Shown one piece after another: positions 29,488 to 41,226 of a stretch of DNA of 64,000 nt. Source of the stretch: Lunularia cruciata (lineage: Eukaryota; Streptophyta; Marchantiopsida; Lunulariales; Lunulariaceae). The notes beneath the pieces were generated by a model. It did no database searches. It was not told the DNA's origin and worked only from the letters and a program-made list of their open reading frames with translations. The position numbers and the translations under genes are program-made. The first letter of the stretch is position 1. Each line of letters opens with the position of its first letter. The DNA lies in NCBI GenBank assembly GCA_948567375.1, contig OX419757.1, positions 34,658,001-34,722,000 on the forward strand, in the 5' to 3' direction.

Positions 29488-30490
29488 GTACACTAGCTGG
29501 AGATAGTGCTACTATGAGTGAAGGTACTACTACAAGAGTTAGTGTGGTACCAAAGTTTAACCCCATGGTGGAGTTCTTCTTGTGTTTGAGGTAGAACTAC
29601 CAAGGAGTGCGGACTGACAAGCTGAGGAGCTTGCAGGAGTTCCACCCAAAGGCTAGAGAGAGCCTACGCGAGGCATATACTCGCATGAGGCGGCTGATCA
29701 GTTTCACTCATGGAGTTACTGAGGCCTAAGCAGTCCAGTGTTGGTATGGGATATTGGATAGGGAGTTCCAATGTAGAATTTGTGATGCTACGTTGTTACA
29801 GGCTACTTTGCCTACTTTGGCAGTGGTCTTTGGTTTGGCTGAGCGTATTGAGCTCAACATGGTGGAGGAAAGAGTGGTGACATCTGGATTTGGTAGGGAG
29901 ACCTCATCCATGGCTATAACTTCTTCTAGAGTGGAGCAGAGTGCACCACACCCAGTTGGGCTTTGAGGACAGGGTGGACAGCCTAGATCCTATGGAGCGA
30001 GTGGAGGGCCTAGTGGAGTTAGACCCTTACCTTCATTTTTGGGTCAGCAATAGCCAGTGAGTGGTGGTGTTGCTTGTTGGACTTGTGGTGGACCTCACCA
30101 TCAAAGAGAGTGTACTCAGGGCAGTGGACTTGATACCTTGGGTGCATCTCAGCTAGCATAGAGGTAGTGTGAGCACTGCCACAAATTTGGTCACACTAGT
30201 GACCGGTGTTTTGACCTACACCCGGAGTTACAAAGTGGTAGGGCTGCTATGGCAGGTAGTAGAGGAGCTCATGTTCATGGAGGACTAGGTGGTAGAGGAT
30301 CTACACCTAGTAGGGGTGTAGTACCTACCCTTACTTTTGACACAACTATGGCTACTCGGATTGAGCAGTTGGAGCAGAGATTGGCTAGTATGGCTATTGC
30401 TCAAAGGAGATCAGATTCGGGTGTTGAGGCTTCCACCTCATATGCTAGTGATAGAGATGCTTTGGACTTCACGTGCAGAGCAACATAGGT
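29488..30490 (+). pseudogene. B gag, third segment with two zinc knuckles
   Basis: Rest of the B capsid (RTDKLRSLQEFHPKARES, LREAYTRMRRLISFTHG, LPTLAVVFGLAERIELN). A Gly/Ser-rich linker follows, then CWTCGGPHHQREC (near 30074-30115) and a standard CCHC knuckle CEHCHKFGHTSDRC (near 30168-30210). Next comes a short helical segment RIEQLEQRLASMAIAQRR. In-frame stops (after LCLR, GVTEA, HPVGL, LGQQ, ASQLA) fit C-to-T decay. It binds element RNA in the family; this copy cannot make full Gag. Confidence 0.8.
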
Positions 30491-31507
30491 GGATGCATCT
30501 ATAGCAGTGACTAGGAGTGCAGTACGTGCTCTAAAGCCTAGAGGAGCATCAGTGGAGTTGGACCCATAGAGAGGAGAGGTTGGGAGATAGGTCAAACTTC
30601 CCCAGTCTTTCACACTATCTGAGGCATTGCAAACAACATCCATGGTTCCTAGACGTCTTAGTGTAGGTGTGGTAGGTGGTGATGGAGTGTATGATGGACT
30701 ACTTGCTAGTCAACCACCTACTACTACACAGATTGAGTCTAGCATGATGTTGGGGGCGGCTCAGCTGATTATGCGGCATCCTTTGTTTTTGGCCAATGAC
30801 ATGTTTACATTGGGAGTTGACCCAGCCCTAGTGTTCTAGTTGGATGCCACACTTTGTGAGAGTAGGGATGATGTGGTTCCTACTACTAGGGAAGAGGTGG
30901 TTGATAGTGGAGCTGACTTGGTTGAGGAGCATGGGATTCATTCAGCGACCAGTGGTTTGTGGTAGGCAACAACGGCTAGATTGGAGGAGTTGCCAGCTAG
31001 ACCGGCCTTTGAGAGAGCACGGTTTACACCAGGTGTTGTACTATTGGATAACCAGAGGGAGATTTTCCATTTGGTAGGACCTTTAGGGAAGGTCTTTCCA
31101 CCATAGAGAGTCTTATTAGACTATGGTGCGCAACCCCTTATGTTAGGGAAGGCTGCCATTGTTGGTCTGGAGTTACAAAAGACCGATGTGGAGAGGTGTC
31201 TATTTCAGATCCAGACATCTCGAGGTGGTGGTTTGACACAATACATCACATGTGGGGAGCTTGTTGTCTAGGTTCAGCCTGGTCATCCGACTGATAACTT
31301 GGTGGTGAGAGCTCAGGCTATTGCAACATATTGCTAAGTCATATGATGTGCTAGTTGGGGAAGTAGTGTTATATCCCATGGGTTTCAGTATCGACTATTG
31401 AGAAGAGCAGCCTCCTATAGGCCTTGTTGGCAATCTGGTGTGGTACGGGTATGTCGCCTACCAGAACGGTTCAGTAGTGGCAATCTTGGTTCACTACAGT
31501 CCTGGAC
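30491..31507 (+). pseudogene. B linker and aspartic protease
   Basis: A degenerate linker (30491-30960) is followed by the protease region: RFTPGVVLLDN, FHLVGPLGKVFPP, then RVLLDYGAQPLMLGKAA near 31105-31155. The catalytic D-S/T-G-A reads DYGA, a likely inactivating change. C-terminal blocks YDVLVGEVVLYPMGF and YWEEQP can be traced with frameshifts to 31507. A5 then begins. The segment that should join protease to RT, including the N-terminal fingers of RT, is missing on both sides of A5. Confidence 0.75.
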
Positions 31508-32198
31508 TGTAACACCCATTTGTGCATGTGTGTGGTATTGTGATATTTAGCTTGGTATTACAAGTACTTAAGAGATATTATTTATAGAGATAAAGGATGG
31601 TTCTATATTAGTCATGGTTAGCTAAAGTTAGTCATAGCTAAGATAGAGTGGACCTTACTTTAGAGGAAGTAGAAAAGATGAGCACCACTATTTTGGATTT
31701 TAGTGTGTTGACTTGGCATTATTCCTAGGTGTTTGGCTTTGAGAAAAGAGTTGAGAACTCTTGGGTCCGCAAACCTTTTTGTTTTGGATTCTTCTTTAGT
31801 CCAAGGATAGCCCATGTGAAGGAATCCTTGACTTAGAGGTTGGGTCAAGATAAGACCACATGCTTAGGGGAATATGCCCATGTGAATGGATATTCCTTTC
31901 TACTTTTTGACTTTACTTGACTTTTAGTCTAGTAACTTGAGTTACTACGGTAATTAGTAACTTTGGTACGTAACTATTTCACAAGTATATAAACAAGGGG
32001 TGAGGAGGTACTCATCATCCTTTCATTTGCAACTATCTCTCTCTCATTGAGTTTCTCTAGTGAGCAATGTCTTGAGTCTTGGAGTGTTAGCCTTGGAGGA
32101 GTATGATGGAGTTGGGGTTCCTTGCCTTCTTAGTCCATGGTGCGCTACCATAATAGCCATCAGAGGTTCATCCTGAGTGAGAGACAGGCCGGCTCACA
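31508..32198 (+). repeat. A5 5' LTR
   Basis: 691 bp from TGTAACACCC to GGCTCACA. TATA box TATATAAAC at 31986-31994. Differs from the partner LTR by several substitutions and small indels, for example a 2-bp loss in TTTATAGAG. Confidence 0.93.
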
Positions 32199-32239
32199 TT
32201 TTTGGTTCCGTTGCCGGGACCTCTCTAGAAGGCAAGATA

Positions 32240-32410
32240 ATGTTCCGCATCCAATTCTACATTAGGCAGAAGGAGGCTATGAGAGCTCACTTGGAGAGAA
32301 CATTAGGAGAGGAGAGGGCTGAACTTATGTTAGAGAACCAAGATCCATTTGTATACCCTGTAGTTCATTATGATGTCTTTGAGGTGATTTTGTACATCTT
32401 GTACACATGA
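32240..32410 (+). CDS. A-family short leader ORF (A5 copy)
   Basis: 56 codons, MFRIQFYIRQKEAM to VILYILYT, about 20 bp after the PBS. Identical in layout to the A4 copy. Confidence 0.35.
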   Translation: MFRIQFYIRQKEAMRAHLERTLGEERAELMLENQDPFVYPVVHYDVFEVILYILYT

Positions 32411-32897
32411 GAGGAATTGGAGAGATTGTGTGAGGTGGATTGCAGATTTTGGGGATTAAGGTGATTTTGGGCAAAATCTCAAGTTTGAGATCTGGACTTG
32501 AGATTTCTACACATGATAGCTTGGGTTATCTTTCAGTTAGCACACTTGAAATTATTGAGAGAGCTTCTATGCGCATTGGGCTAGAATTTTTGAAAGTTGA
32601 TAGGGTAAAGTGCTCCCGCAACTGCATGCTCTCTAGAAAATTGTACAGAGTCTGCCATTTCTTCAATTTTCAGTGAATTGTCCTGAAAATTTCCAAGAAA
32701 ATTCAGTGCATTGTATCCTACCTGCTGCCACACAAATTAGAGAGAGATCGTTTTTGCGCAGGGCGTTATGAGTTTTTGAAGTGAGGGGGGTGGTTTTCAG
32801 ACCAAATCTGAAATATGGGTGCTGAATAGAAAGGTGTCTAGGCCAAATGGCTCAATGAAAAGATCTTAAATTTTGCAAAGAGTGACACCCTAGAGTT

Positions 32898-33533
32898 GTG
32901 ATCAAGTGTGGAAAATTTCAGAGGACTGTGACATATTTGTTGGGAGATTTGAGTGACATTGTGAGGAAGGGTCAATTTTGCAGAGTGGAGATCTCATGCA
33001 TCAGAAGTTTGAGATCAACAAAAAGCATGTTTGAGTGTTTAGATTCATCTTTGGGAACATGGAGGGTCATCAAGAGTGGAAATTGAGATTATGCAAGGTT
33101 CCCCAAGGGTTTGAGGTGATTGTAGGGGTGGATTTGAGGAAAAGAGAGTTTACAATAGAATTTGAAGAGAGTGTTGAGAGGATCCAAAAACCTACACCAC
33201 TTGGAGGAAAGAGTGAGTCTAAGTGCTTTCTATGTAGAGAGAAGGGACATAAGGCAAGTTCATGTCCATTGACCTTTGAGAGCAAGAGATTGAGGGAAAG
33301 GAGAGGCTTACTTGACTTGGGTTTGCATGTTGGACCTTCTTCACCAAGATTGGGAGGGAGAAGATCTAAGACCAAGGAGTTGTGTGAGGTTTGTGGAGTT
33401 GAAGGACTTCCAAAAGGACATGAGTATATAGTGGAGTAAAAGCACTTTTGGAAACTTTGGTGAAGGATCTTGGAGAGAGTCTTAGTACAGCTACAAAAAT
33501 ACTACCACCTTCATCAGCTAGTTCTCAAGATTA
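32898..33533 (+). pseudogene. A-family zinc-knuckle ORF, A5 copy
   Basis: The N-terminal part (KGQFCRVEISC, SMFECLDSS) is in one frame. After an extra T near 33050 the rest continues in another (MEGHQEWKLRL). The first knuckle reads CFLCREKGHKASSC and keeps all ligands. A small indel at about 33424 destroys the last Cys/His cluster after LPKGHE. The remaining tail up to SSQD (33533) is out of frame. Confidence 0.6.
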
Positions 33534-33768
33534 GTGATGGAGATAATCTTTCAACTTATGGATAAACTATCCATGAGAGTTAGATTAATATGCACTCTAG
33601 GAATTGATGTTGCTATAGAAATCTTGGAGCAACCTGAACCTTTTGTGTTCCCTAGAGTGGATTATTCTCAGATGGTGTTAGTCATGTATAAACTCTATAA
33701 GTAATAGAGTGAGAGAAAAAAAAAGAGAAAAAAAAATTGAGAGAAAAGAAAGATAGTGAGGGGTTAAG

Positions 33769-34957
33769 ATGGGGAAACTTTCGGTTTTCTTTGGCAAGGA
33801 TGGAGAAGATGTGGAGGCCTTTGTGAGAGACTTCAAGAGAGCTTGCATAGGAAACAATGAGAGGAGGAAGAATGAGTGGGGCTCATTATTACCAGATTTC
33901 TTTGAGGATGCAGCACTTACATGGTATGAGTCAGAATACCAAAAGAGAGAGAGGAGAGAGGGGGAAGAGGAGTCTTGGGAGACTTTGACTTCAGCACTCA
34001 TTGAGAACTTTCTTCCTGATGAGTGAAATTAACTTTCTTAAGCAAGGCAATAGAGAGAAAGTGAGGGTCTATGTGGAAAGAGCAGAAAAGTTAAAGTCCA
34101 GATTTCGCATAGTGTTGAGGAAGGGTGGGGATGATGTGGAGACTACAATGATTGGCATAGGGGCCATGCTCACCAAGAATTTTTGTGGGAGGGTTGAGAC
34201 CAAAAATTAGAAGCAAGGTGAGATATGAGAAACCTTCTTCCAAGGTTGAAGCTATCAAGATCGCAATTCGTATGGAGGAGAGTTTGGAAGGAGATGAGAG
34301 TGATTTGGTGGTGAAGGAGGTTGTGCATTATCCTCAAGGCTACAAGTATGGTGGAACTTCTGATACTTTGGTGACAAGGGTTGCACCACAAGTAGTAGTT
34401 GCTCCAGTTCTTGCACCTCCACCAAAAGATCCACTCCAAACCATCACAGAACAACTTGCGGATCTCAAGATCAATGTAGTGCAACTATGGGAGAAGAGAG
34501 AGGTAGATCAGAATGTAGGGTGAGGGCCTTGGAGTTATGGAAACTATCCATATAGAGGAGGCCAACCAGCCAACAATTTCAATGATAGAAATTGTTTTGG
34601 TTGTGGAGGAAGAGGCCATATCCAAAGGAGTTGCCCAAATTCCACTTACCATGGAGGAAGGGGTTATGAGGGAGCCAATAGAGGGAAAGAGGGAGGTAGT
34701 GAAACCCAAGTGGCTCCTTATCCCAACAAAGGTAAAGGGATAGCATCCATAGATGTGGTTGAGAGCAAGTATGAGAAGGGAGAGTGCTTAAACCCCAAGG
34801 GTCTTAATTTAGAGCTTTTGGCACAAGAGAATTAGAGAGCTCGTTTTGCAGAGGATGTTTACTCTTCTCAAGGATTTACTTCAAGCAAGGATACTCCTAT
34901 ATCCACTAGGAGCACTCGCACCTCAACACCATCAACAACAAAGACTCCAAGGAAGAA
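33769..34957 (+). pseudogene. A5 gag
   Basis: Starts MGKLSVFFGKDGEDVEAF. A deletion after NFLPDE removes about 6 codons and creates TGA at 34024. Another shift lies near 34190 (NFCGRVE versus NFVGGLRPQ). TGA near 34520 replaces a Gly or Arg codon. The CCHC knuckle CFGCGGRGHIQRSC has lost nothing essential. TAG replaces Lys near 34833. Together these exclude a full Gag. Confidence 0.8.
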
Positions 34958-37900
34958 GTTGGGGATGGAGGATTTCTTGATTTCAAAGCAACAATGGAAC
35001 TACAATGTGTTGGAGGATGTTGGTAGTCACAAGGCTTACATCACAGTAGGCCAATTGATTGCTTTGAACCCTACCTTGAGAAAGGAGCTTAGAGGTGGTT
35101 TGAGTTCTACAAGGAGCAAGAAGAAGAAGAAGGCAAAAGTTCCAATATCAATGGGGGTGGTGGATGCAAAGCCAGCACCATGGGAGGCTTGTGAATATGC
35201 CTCCAAGATTGATGTGAGAGTGAATGGTCACAACATCAAGGATGCATTGGTTGATGGAGGATCAGCAGTGAATGCCATGTCAGAAAGGTTGATGAAGAAG
35301 TTGGGTATGATACCCTCAAGACCTTCAACATTTGTGGTGAGCATGGCAAACAAGCAACAAGTTCGACCAGTAGGAGTGATAGATAAGGTGGTAGTTTCAG
35401 TTATGGGAGTTCAAAATCTCATGACTTTCCAAGTCTTGAAGGATTCAAGCTATGACTTACTTCTTGGGAGGCCATGGTTGAGAGCAGCACGCACAACTGA
35501 TCGATGGCACAAAGGGTACTTGAGGATTGGGCCATCAAACCATAGAGTCACAATTCTTGTGACTAACATCACCAACACTTTACATTTAGATACACCATCT
35601 TCTGATTATTGGGAATCAGATTCTGAAGAAGGAGCTTCAGGTGTGGACACAAGCATGGAAGAAGAGACTTACACGGAGGAGGATGAATCTAAATCTGATT
35701 CAGATGTGTATCCCTTGTGTGCTATGGATTTTGCACCTAAGCAAGAGGTTTTGAAGGACCCAGACAAATCACAATTGAATCTTGAGGAGGTAGAGAGAAG
35801 GTTAGCTACCCTCAAGTATGGTCCAAATGTTACCAAGGAAGAGAAGGTGAGATTTGAGGAGATTTTCTGCAAGTTCATCCATGTGTTTGCTTTCAGTTAC
35901 AAGGATTTGAAGGAAGTCACCTTGGAGGAGCACAAGATAGAGTTGGAGTCACATGCAAGACCAATCCGCCAAAAGAAACGTCGCATTTGCCCACCAATAT
36001 CTTTGGTTGTGAAGGAAGAGATTGATAAGCTCAAGGAGGCTAGATTTATCTTTGAGGTGGAGAATTCAGAATGGGTGTCTCCAATTGTCATTGTGAAGAA
36101 AAAGAATGGCAAGCTTTGGGTATGTGTGGATTACAAGAAGCTTAATGTTGTTACCAAGAAGGACAACTACCCATTGCCATTCATTGATGAGATCTTGGAA
36201 GAGGTTGCAGGTCATGAGAGGTACAGTTTTGGAGATGGTTATAGTGGATACAACCAAATCAAAATTGCACCAGAGCATCAACAACTCACCAGGTCCACCA
36301 CACCTTGGGGAACTTATGCTTTCAAGGTCATGCCTTTTGGGCTTTGCAATGCTCCAGCCACATTCCAACGGTTCATGAACAAGGTATTTGAACCTTTCAT
36401 TGGGAAATTTGTGAGAGACTTCATTGATGACTTTTGTGTCTATGGGAGCAAGGAGGAGCACTTTGAACACCTAATCAAAGTCTTGCAATGCTTGGATGAG
36501 GCAAATGCATCACTCAACCCAGAGAAGTGAATTTTTGGATGTGAAGAAGGTCTACTTTTGGGGCACATCATCTCCAAGGATGGAATAGCAGTTGATCCTG
36601 AGAAGGTGAGGAAAATCTTAGACCTTCCATTCCCTTCAAGCTTGACAAAGTTACGCCAATTCTTGGGGATGGTTGGGTACTATAGCAGGTTCATCTTCTC
36701 ATTTTCCAACAAGGCTTATGCATTGACCATCTACATGAAGAAAGGTGTAGATTACATGGTGATTTTGGAAGACAAGGAGGCTCTCAAAGATTCTGAAGAG
36801 CTCAAGCAATCCCTTGTTGTAGCTCCAATTCTTGCTAAACCTGATTGGAGTAAGCCTTTCATCCTCTACACTGATGCTTCTAATGTAGCTATTGGATGAT
36901 CATGCTAGGGAGAGGAAGGCCCTTGCAGCAAGATCTAGACCTTACACAATGGTGGAGGATATTCTTTTTCACCAAGGAGCAGATGGTCTACTTCAAAGAG
37001 CAGTGGGTAAGGAAGAGTCTATCCTACTCATAAAGGAGTTTCATGAAGGTTTAGTATGTGGAGGACACTTTGCAGGAAAGGTGACTGCTTTCAAGATTCT
37101 AGATGCAGGTAATCATTGGAAAGGGCTTTTCAAGGATTGTCTTGATTATTGCAAAACTTGTCATGTTTGTCAAGCTTTTGCTAGAAAGTCTACATCCACT
37201 CCACCACTTAGATCAATACCATTGCTAGGACCTTTTGAGAAGTGGGGAATTGATTTTTTAGGACCTCTCAATAGAACCCCAAGGAACAATCAGTACATTG
37301 TGGTAGTTACTAATTACCTTACCAAGTGGGTTGAGGCTAGACCATTGAGGGACAAGAATGAAGATGAAGTGGGTAGATTTCTTTATGAACAAATTATCAC
37401 TAGGTTTGGATGCCTTTGGAGTTGGTTTCTAATAGAGGAGGAGAGTTTACAGGAAGCATTACTACAGCCATGCTACGACATTTCTCTATCACACAGAGTA
37501 ACTACATCCTATAAGCCAAATTCCAATGGCTTGGTAGAGAGAACCAATCAGACCTTTTGCATGATGTTGGCCAAAGATGCGGAAATGGAGGGGGCTAAAC
37601 ATCATTGGGACAAGAGGATTCATGCAGTTTTATGGGAGTATAGGACAGCCATGAAGACTTCCACCGGATATTCTCCATTTCAATTGGTATATGGTATTGA
37701 GTCTACCTTACCTATTCACTTTGATCTTCCTACCTTCCAAAGCATTCATAGGAGATTGAAGAAAGCACAAGGAGGTGATGTAGAGAGGTCAAGGAAAGAT
37801 CAACTCATGGAGTTGGAAGAGGCAAGAGGCAAGAGCAGTTACTATGGTCCGAGTGGAGCAAGCCCAAAGGAAACAAAAGGAGAGCTATGACAAGAGGCAA

Positions 37901-38119
37901 GGCAAGAAGAAGGTGGAGACTTTCAAAGAAGGTGACTGGGTAATGTTGTTTGATTCTATTCAATTCAAGAGAGTGCAAAAGAAGTTTTTGCCTAAGTACT
38001 TTGGACCATTCATAGTGGAGAAGGTGTGGGGCAATTACTCCTATGATCTCAAGGAGTTGGGAGGAAGAAAATTTGATAGGATTAACCATGATAAGTTGAA
38101 GATGTACCATAGAAGGTAG
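34958..38119 (+). pseudogene. A5 pol (protease, RT, partial RNase H, integrase)
   Basis: A 523-codon open stretch (34959-36530) carries protease (ALVDGGSAVN) and RT to beyond FIDDFCVYG. It ends at TGA 36528, where A4 has a Cys codon. RT continues to 36890 (TDASNVAIG), then a deletion of about 590 bp between GGATG-type repeats joins early RNase H to the pre-integrase region (RERKALAARSRPYT). Integrase has HHCC and GIDFLGP. A 1-base loss near 37411 and a 2-base loss near 37492 throw the catalytic second-residue region out of frame; in the original frame it reads SNRGGE. The C-terminal GPF module is kept to 38119. Confidence 0.85.
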
Positions 38120-38167
38120 AAAGACCTTCACTTTGAGGACAAAGTGAAAACTTAGTCCGGGGGTAAA

Positions 38168-38859
38168 TGTAACACCCATTTGTGCATGTGTGTGGTATTG
38201 TGATATTTAGCTTGGTATTACAAGTACTTAAGAGATATTATTTATATAGAGATAAAGGATGGTTCTATATCAGTCATGGTTAGCTAAAGTTAGTCATAGC
38301 TAAGATAGAGGGGACCTTACTTTAGAGGAAGTAGAAAAGATGAGCACCACAATTTTGGATTTTAGTGTGTTGACTTGGTATTATTCTTAGGTGTTTGGCT
38401 TTGAGGAAAGAGTTGAGAACTCTTGGGCCCGCAAGCCTTTTTGTTTTAGATTCTTCTTTAGTCCAAGGATAGCCCATGTGAAGGAATCCTTGACTTAGTG
38501 GTTGGGTCAAGATAAGACCACATGCTTAGGGGAATATGCCCATGTGAATGGATATTCCTTTCTACTTTTTGACTTTACTTGACTTTTAGTCTAGTAACTT
38601 GAGTTACTACGGTAATTAGTAACTTTGGTACGTAACTATTTCACAAGTATATAAACAAGGGGTGAGGAGGTACTCATCATCCTTTCATTTGCAACTATCT
38701 CTCTCTCATTGAGTTCTCTAGTGAGCAATGTCTTGAGTCTTGGAGTGTTAGCCTTGGAGGAGTATGATGGAGTTGGGGTTCCTTGCCTTCTTAGTCCATG
38801 GTGCGCTACCATAATAGCCATTAGAGGTTCATCCTGAGTGAGAGACAGGCCGGCTCACA
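38168..38859 (+). repeat. A5 3' LTR
   Basis: 692 bp, TGTAACACCC to GGCTCACA, followed directly by B pol sequence GATCGGTATGCC (DRYAMP). TATA box TATATAAAC near 38648. Confidence 0.93.
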
Positions 38860-41226
38860 GATCGGTATGCCATGCCTACACCGGAGGAGATTTTTGATCT
38901 GATTGGGCATGCAAAGGTCTTCGGATCTTTGGATCTTTGAGCGGGATATCATCAGTTGCCAATCAGGGAGGAGGATAAGTCAAAGACAACATTTTGGGCT
39001 ATTGATCCTCATGGCAAGGATGTGTCATATCAGTGGAGGTTCTTACCATTTGGGTTGAAGAATGCTAATGCTAAATTCCAAAGGGTCATGGATAGGATCC
39101 TAGCTGGATTGGATTTTGCTTGGTGCTATATTGATGACATTTTGGTTTATAGTGGTACTGTGGAGGAGCATGAGAGACAGTTGTTGGAGGTGTTTGAGAG
39201 GTTGAGATCTCATGGACTAAAATCACATCCTGGGAAGTGTAGGTTCTTCCAAGAGCAGGTTGAGTATTTGGGTCACACTATCTATCCCGGAGGACTTGGT
39301 GTTCAGTAGACCAAGGTGGAGGCTATTGCAAGTATTCTTTGGCTTATGGATGTGAGCAGAGTGTGAGCATTCCTTGGGTTGGCAAACTTCTATCGCCGCT
39401 ATGTTAGAGGATTTAGTGCCATTGCCAAGGCCTTGATCAAGCTGACCAAGCTTACACATGAGTGGTGTTGGGGAGATGAACAGGAGAGAGCTTTTGTAGA
39501 ACTCAAGGAGAGGTTGACATCTACTCCTATTTTGAGGGGACCAATCAAAGGATGACCATTTCAGGTTCATACTAATTGGAGTATGTTGGAGCTTGGAGCA
39601 GTGCTCACCCAGCATGATGATGAGGGGAAGGAGTTTTTGGTGGCCTATGCTAGTCACTCCAACAATTCAGCAAAGGTGAAGTATAGTTCATATGAGGGAG
39701 AGTGCTTGGTAGCAGTTTGGGCAGTAGCACATTTCTGATGTCATCTATTTGGTAACCCCTTCATTCTCATCACTGATCATCAGCCACTAAAGTGGTTGAT
39801 GGAGTCCGACAAGCTTTCAAGGAAGCTTGCACAATGGGCTCTAATTTTATAGGAGTATGATTTCACGGTTGTTCACATACTTGGTTGGTGAACCGTGATG
39901 CAAATGGGTTGAGTAGAAACCCATGTCCCAGCCAGTAGGATCAGACCGGAGCACGTTGGCATGGTGAGGCAGATGAGGAGTTGGTGTCATGTTGGCATGC
40001 ATTGGCCTTTCTGTGTATATTTTTAGAGGCTTTGGTGGTATCTCTCTCAGCACATACAAGATGAGTTATTGAGGTCACAGATCTAGAGAGTGAAGATATG
40101 GGTACAGTTCAATGAGACATTCATGGTGATGACTTAGTGATGGACTATCTTGCACAAGTGTTGTGGGTGGCACAATTGGGGCCAAGGAGAGAGACCATGT
40201 TCTTTAGCAAGCCAAACGGTTTAGATTGGAGGGCAGACACCTTTTGTGTGTATGGGAGGATGGTAGAGTGTGAGTAGTACCACTTACAGCTCATAGTTGG
40301 TCCGTCATGCTCATGAGGAGCTAAGACATTTTGGAGTAAAGCAACATATAGCTTACTCCAGAGTCATTATTGGTGGTGTGGTATGCAGACCAAGGTACAA
40401 TAATTTGTTGCCAGATGTGTAGTTTGTGACCAAGTTAGAGCATCATTCAATGCTCCTATGCCATAGTCACACCCATTACCTATCATGGGATTGGGTTACA
40501 GTTGGAGTTTGGACTTTGCTGGAACTTTACCGCTGACTGTGAGACATAATTGATATGTTTTGGTGATGGTAGAGCACTTCTCCAAGTGGATTGAGTTGGT
40601 GGCACTTCTTGACAAGTCTAGTGAAGGGACATCTTACTAGTTCCTGGATCAAGTTCTTAGTCATTTTGGTGCAGCAGCTGAGGTTTTGACTGATCAGGGT
40701 AAAGAGTTCTTGGGGGAGTTTTAGGTCTTTTGTGATAAGGCTTTAATTGATCATCATACTACATCCCGAGATCACCCTAAGGCAGATGGCTTAGCAGAGA
40801 GAGTGGTTCAGACGGTGAAGAGAGGATTGTGAAAGTATGGTTTGCAGAGAGGCCACTTGGGAGATTGGGATCTCCAGTTACCTTGGTTGGCCATGGGCTA
40901 TCGGTTCAGCCGACAAGCCTCCTTAGCATCCTTCTCTCCATACTTTCTACTCTATGGACGAGATCCTGATTTACCTACAGCCATTTGTTGAGATGCTACT
41001 CTAGTTTTGGACTTGGATGACCCTGATGTATGGATGAGCGCATGTTCTCAACGGGCGGAGATCTTTTGGAGAGTGATGCCGATGGCCTTTGAGAACTTGG
41101 TGATTGCTCAGAATAGAGATACTTTACGCTATGCTACCATTTGAGGAGGAGGTTATAGCTCAGAATAGAGATACTTTACGCTATGCTACCATTTGAGGAG
41201 GAGGTTATAGACCCTCAATCCATTGA
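38860..41226 (+). pseudogene. B pol: RT palm to integrase core, heavily decayed
   Basis: Starts inside RT (DRYAMPTPEEIFDLIGHAKV). A good open stretch (38956-39309) contains FLPFGLKNANAKFQRVMD, the catalytic YIDDILVYS and EYLGHTIYPGGLGVQ. RNase H follows (ELGAVLTQHDDEGKEF, TDHQPLKWLMESDKL) with HTNWS in place of the usual Asp. Integrase pieces include HEELRHFGVKQ, SLDFAGTLP (first Asp), EVLTDQGKEFLG (second Asp) and ADGLAERVVQTVKRG (Glu). Dozens of stops and frameshifts occur. A 52-bp tandem duplication disrupts its end. It is a Ty3/gypsy Pol distinct from family A. Confidence 0.85.
41106..41209 (+). repeat. 52-bp perfect tandem duplication in B integrase
   Basis: GCTCAGAATAGAGATACTTT and the following 32 bases occur twice head to tail (41106-41157, 41158-41209) without mismatch. 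52 is not a multiple of 3, so it shifts the frame just before the C-terminal module. Perfect identity in otherwise decayed sequence implies a recent event. Confidence 0.95.

Larger units (their letters stand above)
31508..38859 (+). mobile_element. A5, decayed family A retrotransposon, flanks not duplicated
   Basis: Plus-strand element with LTRs 31508-32198 and 38168-38859, PBS at 32203, leader ORF, zinc-knuckle ORF remnant, gag and pol, and polypurine tract (AGTCCGGGGGTAAA, about 38153-38167). Left flank GGAC and right flank GATC do not match, unlike A2 and A4. About 100 codons of the host B pol are missing between the flanks. Internal deletions and frameshifts make it non-functional. It shares the leader Met and the uORF frameshift with A4, so it belongs to the same subgroup. 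Confidence 0.93.
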
